A DNA stretch of 12,280 nt from Promicromonosporaceae bacterium (GTDB lineage: Bacteria; Actinomycetota; Actinomycetes; Actinomycetales; Cellulomonadaceae), in assembly GCA_009782865.1 (NCBI GenBank), contig WRIF01000016.1, positions 1-12,280 of the forward strand, in the 5' to 3' direction. Of the stretch, positions 11,887 through 12,280 are shown piece by piece; position 1 is the stretch's first letter, and each line of letters opens with the position of its first letter. Under the pieces are notes generated by a model that searched no databases, was not told the origin of the DNA, and saw nothing but the letters and a program-made list of their open reading frames with translations. The translations under genes were made by a program, and so were the position numbers.

Positions 11887-12280
11887 TCACAGCAGGGCGT
11901 CGATTTGCGCGATTACCTCGTCCAGGGAGGAGCAGACCACGTTGTCGGCCAGCCCGCCAACAAAGTTGTTGAGCCGGAACGTCTCGTTGTAGTAATTGCG
12001 GACATCGGACTTGTAGAGCACCAGCGCCTTGCCCAGGCCGTAGGCCAGGCCGATCTCGGCGGCGGTGCCGGAGTCGATCTCGATGCCATTGCAGTTGGCA
12101 AGCAACACATCGCACTCCCGGATGGCCTTCAGGTCCATGTAGAAGCAGGCCGCCTTAACCAGGTCGCTCGAATCCTTGGTGATCACCACTTCCTGCGGCA
12201 GGAAGGTCGCATAGCCCAGGGCGCGCAGGCCGTCCGAGTTGAGCTGGTTGGTGTAACGGTCGCCCTCGTTGAACAGGGGG
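11887..12280 (-). CDS. Nucleoside 2-deoxyribosyltransferase family protein, partial
   Basis: The C-terminal 131 residues of a gene whose start lies beyond the right edge. Family marks in order are PLFNEGDRYTNQL (the usual glycan-loop PLF..aE..y), then DGLRALGYATFLPQE (GY.vflPq), MDLKAIRECDVLLANCNG (the i..cD.vvA.lDG strand) and IEIDSGTAAEIGLAYGLGK, which contains the D.GTa.EiG.A signature with the likely catalytic Glu. Enzymes of this fold cleave or exchange the base of 2'-deoxynucleosides in nucleotide salvage. Related members act on other N-glycosides, so the substrate is open. The frame is unbroken to the window edge, and an internal ATG-like start near 12189 should be ignored, because homologous sequence continues upstream of it. 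A hairpin lies just downstream of the stop. Confidence 0.88.
   Translation of the reverse strand, partial: PLFNEGDRYTNQLNSDGLRALGYATFLPQEVVITKDSSDLVKAACFYMDLKAIRECDVLLANCNGIEIDSGTAAEIGLAYGLGKALVLYKSDVRNYYNETFRLNNFVGGLADNVVCSSLDEVIAQIDALL

Overview
The window looks like chromosomal DNA of a high-GC Gram-positive actinobacterium, with a contig-edge or rearrangement oddity at its left end. Three things support this. Coding regions have very high third-position GC. There is a sortase-anchored surface protein with an LPVTG motif. Many genes seem to have leaderless mRNAs, with a TANNNT -10 box ending 6-7 nt before the start codon. The species cannot be told from the sequence.

Left part (1-3090), mainly housekeeping. 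A minus-strand fragment of D-alanine--D-alanine ligase (about 1-207) abuts the 5'-truncated remainder of an S9 prolyl-oligopeptidase-type peptidase (to 1542). The peptidase converges on a YggS-type PLP homeostasis gene, and the two stop codons share one CTAG. YggS is translationally coupled to an upstream HNH nuclease-like gene. That pair diverges, across only 30 bp, from an FKBP-type prolyl isomerase.

Middle (3091-6650), accessory. Three 42-bp tandem repeats lead directly into a class II Fic (AMPylase-type) gene, and the last repeat appears to carry its promoter and start codon. tRNA-Asp and tRNA-Phe follow, with a strong terminator. Beyond them lie two toxin-antitoxin-like modules facing each other. 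The first has an antitoxin-like gene and a ParE/RelE-like reading frame that turns into an HNH-nuclease-like tail, probably a recombination product. The second, on the minus strand, is toxin first and ribbon-helix-helix antitoxin second, as in BrnT-BrnA, with a well-formed promoter.

Right part (6652-12280), all on the minus strand. A DesK/NarL-type two-component system (kinase, then regulator, 4-nt overlap) sits downstream of a large cell-wall-anchored protein of 833 residues and a small membrane-protein ORF that overlaps its 3' end. A 17-bp perfect hairpin separates that group from the kinase. A 26-bp near-perfect palindrome lies in an AT-richer intergenic region about 200 bp upstream of the surface protein. 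The window ends inside a nucleoside 2-deoxyribosyltransferase gene.

The observations most worth following are the tandemly duplicated promoter/start region in front of fic, the ParE-HNH chimera, the codon-usage island inside the surface protein, the 26-bp palindrome, and the divergent leaderless promoters in a 30-bp gap.
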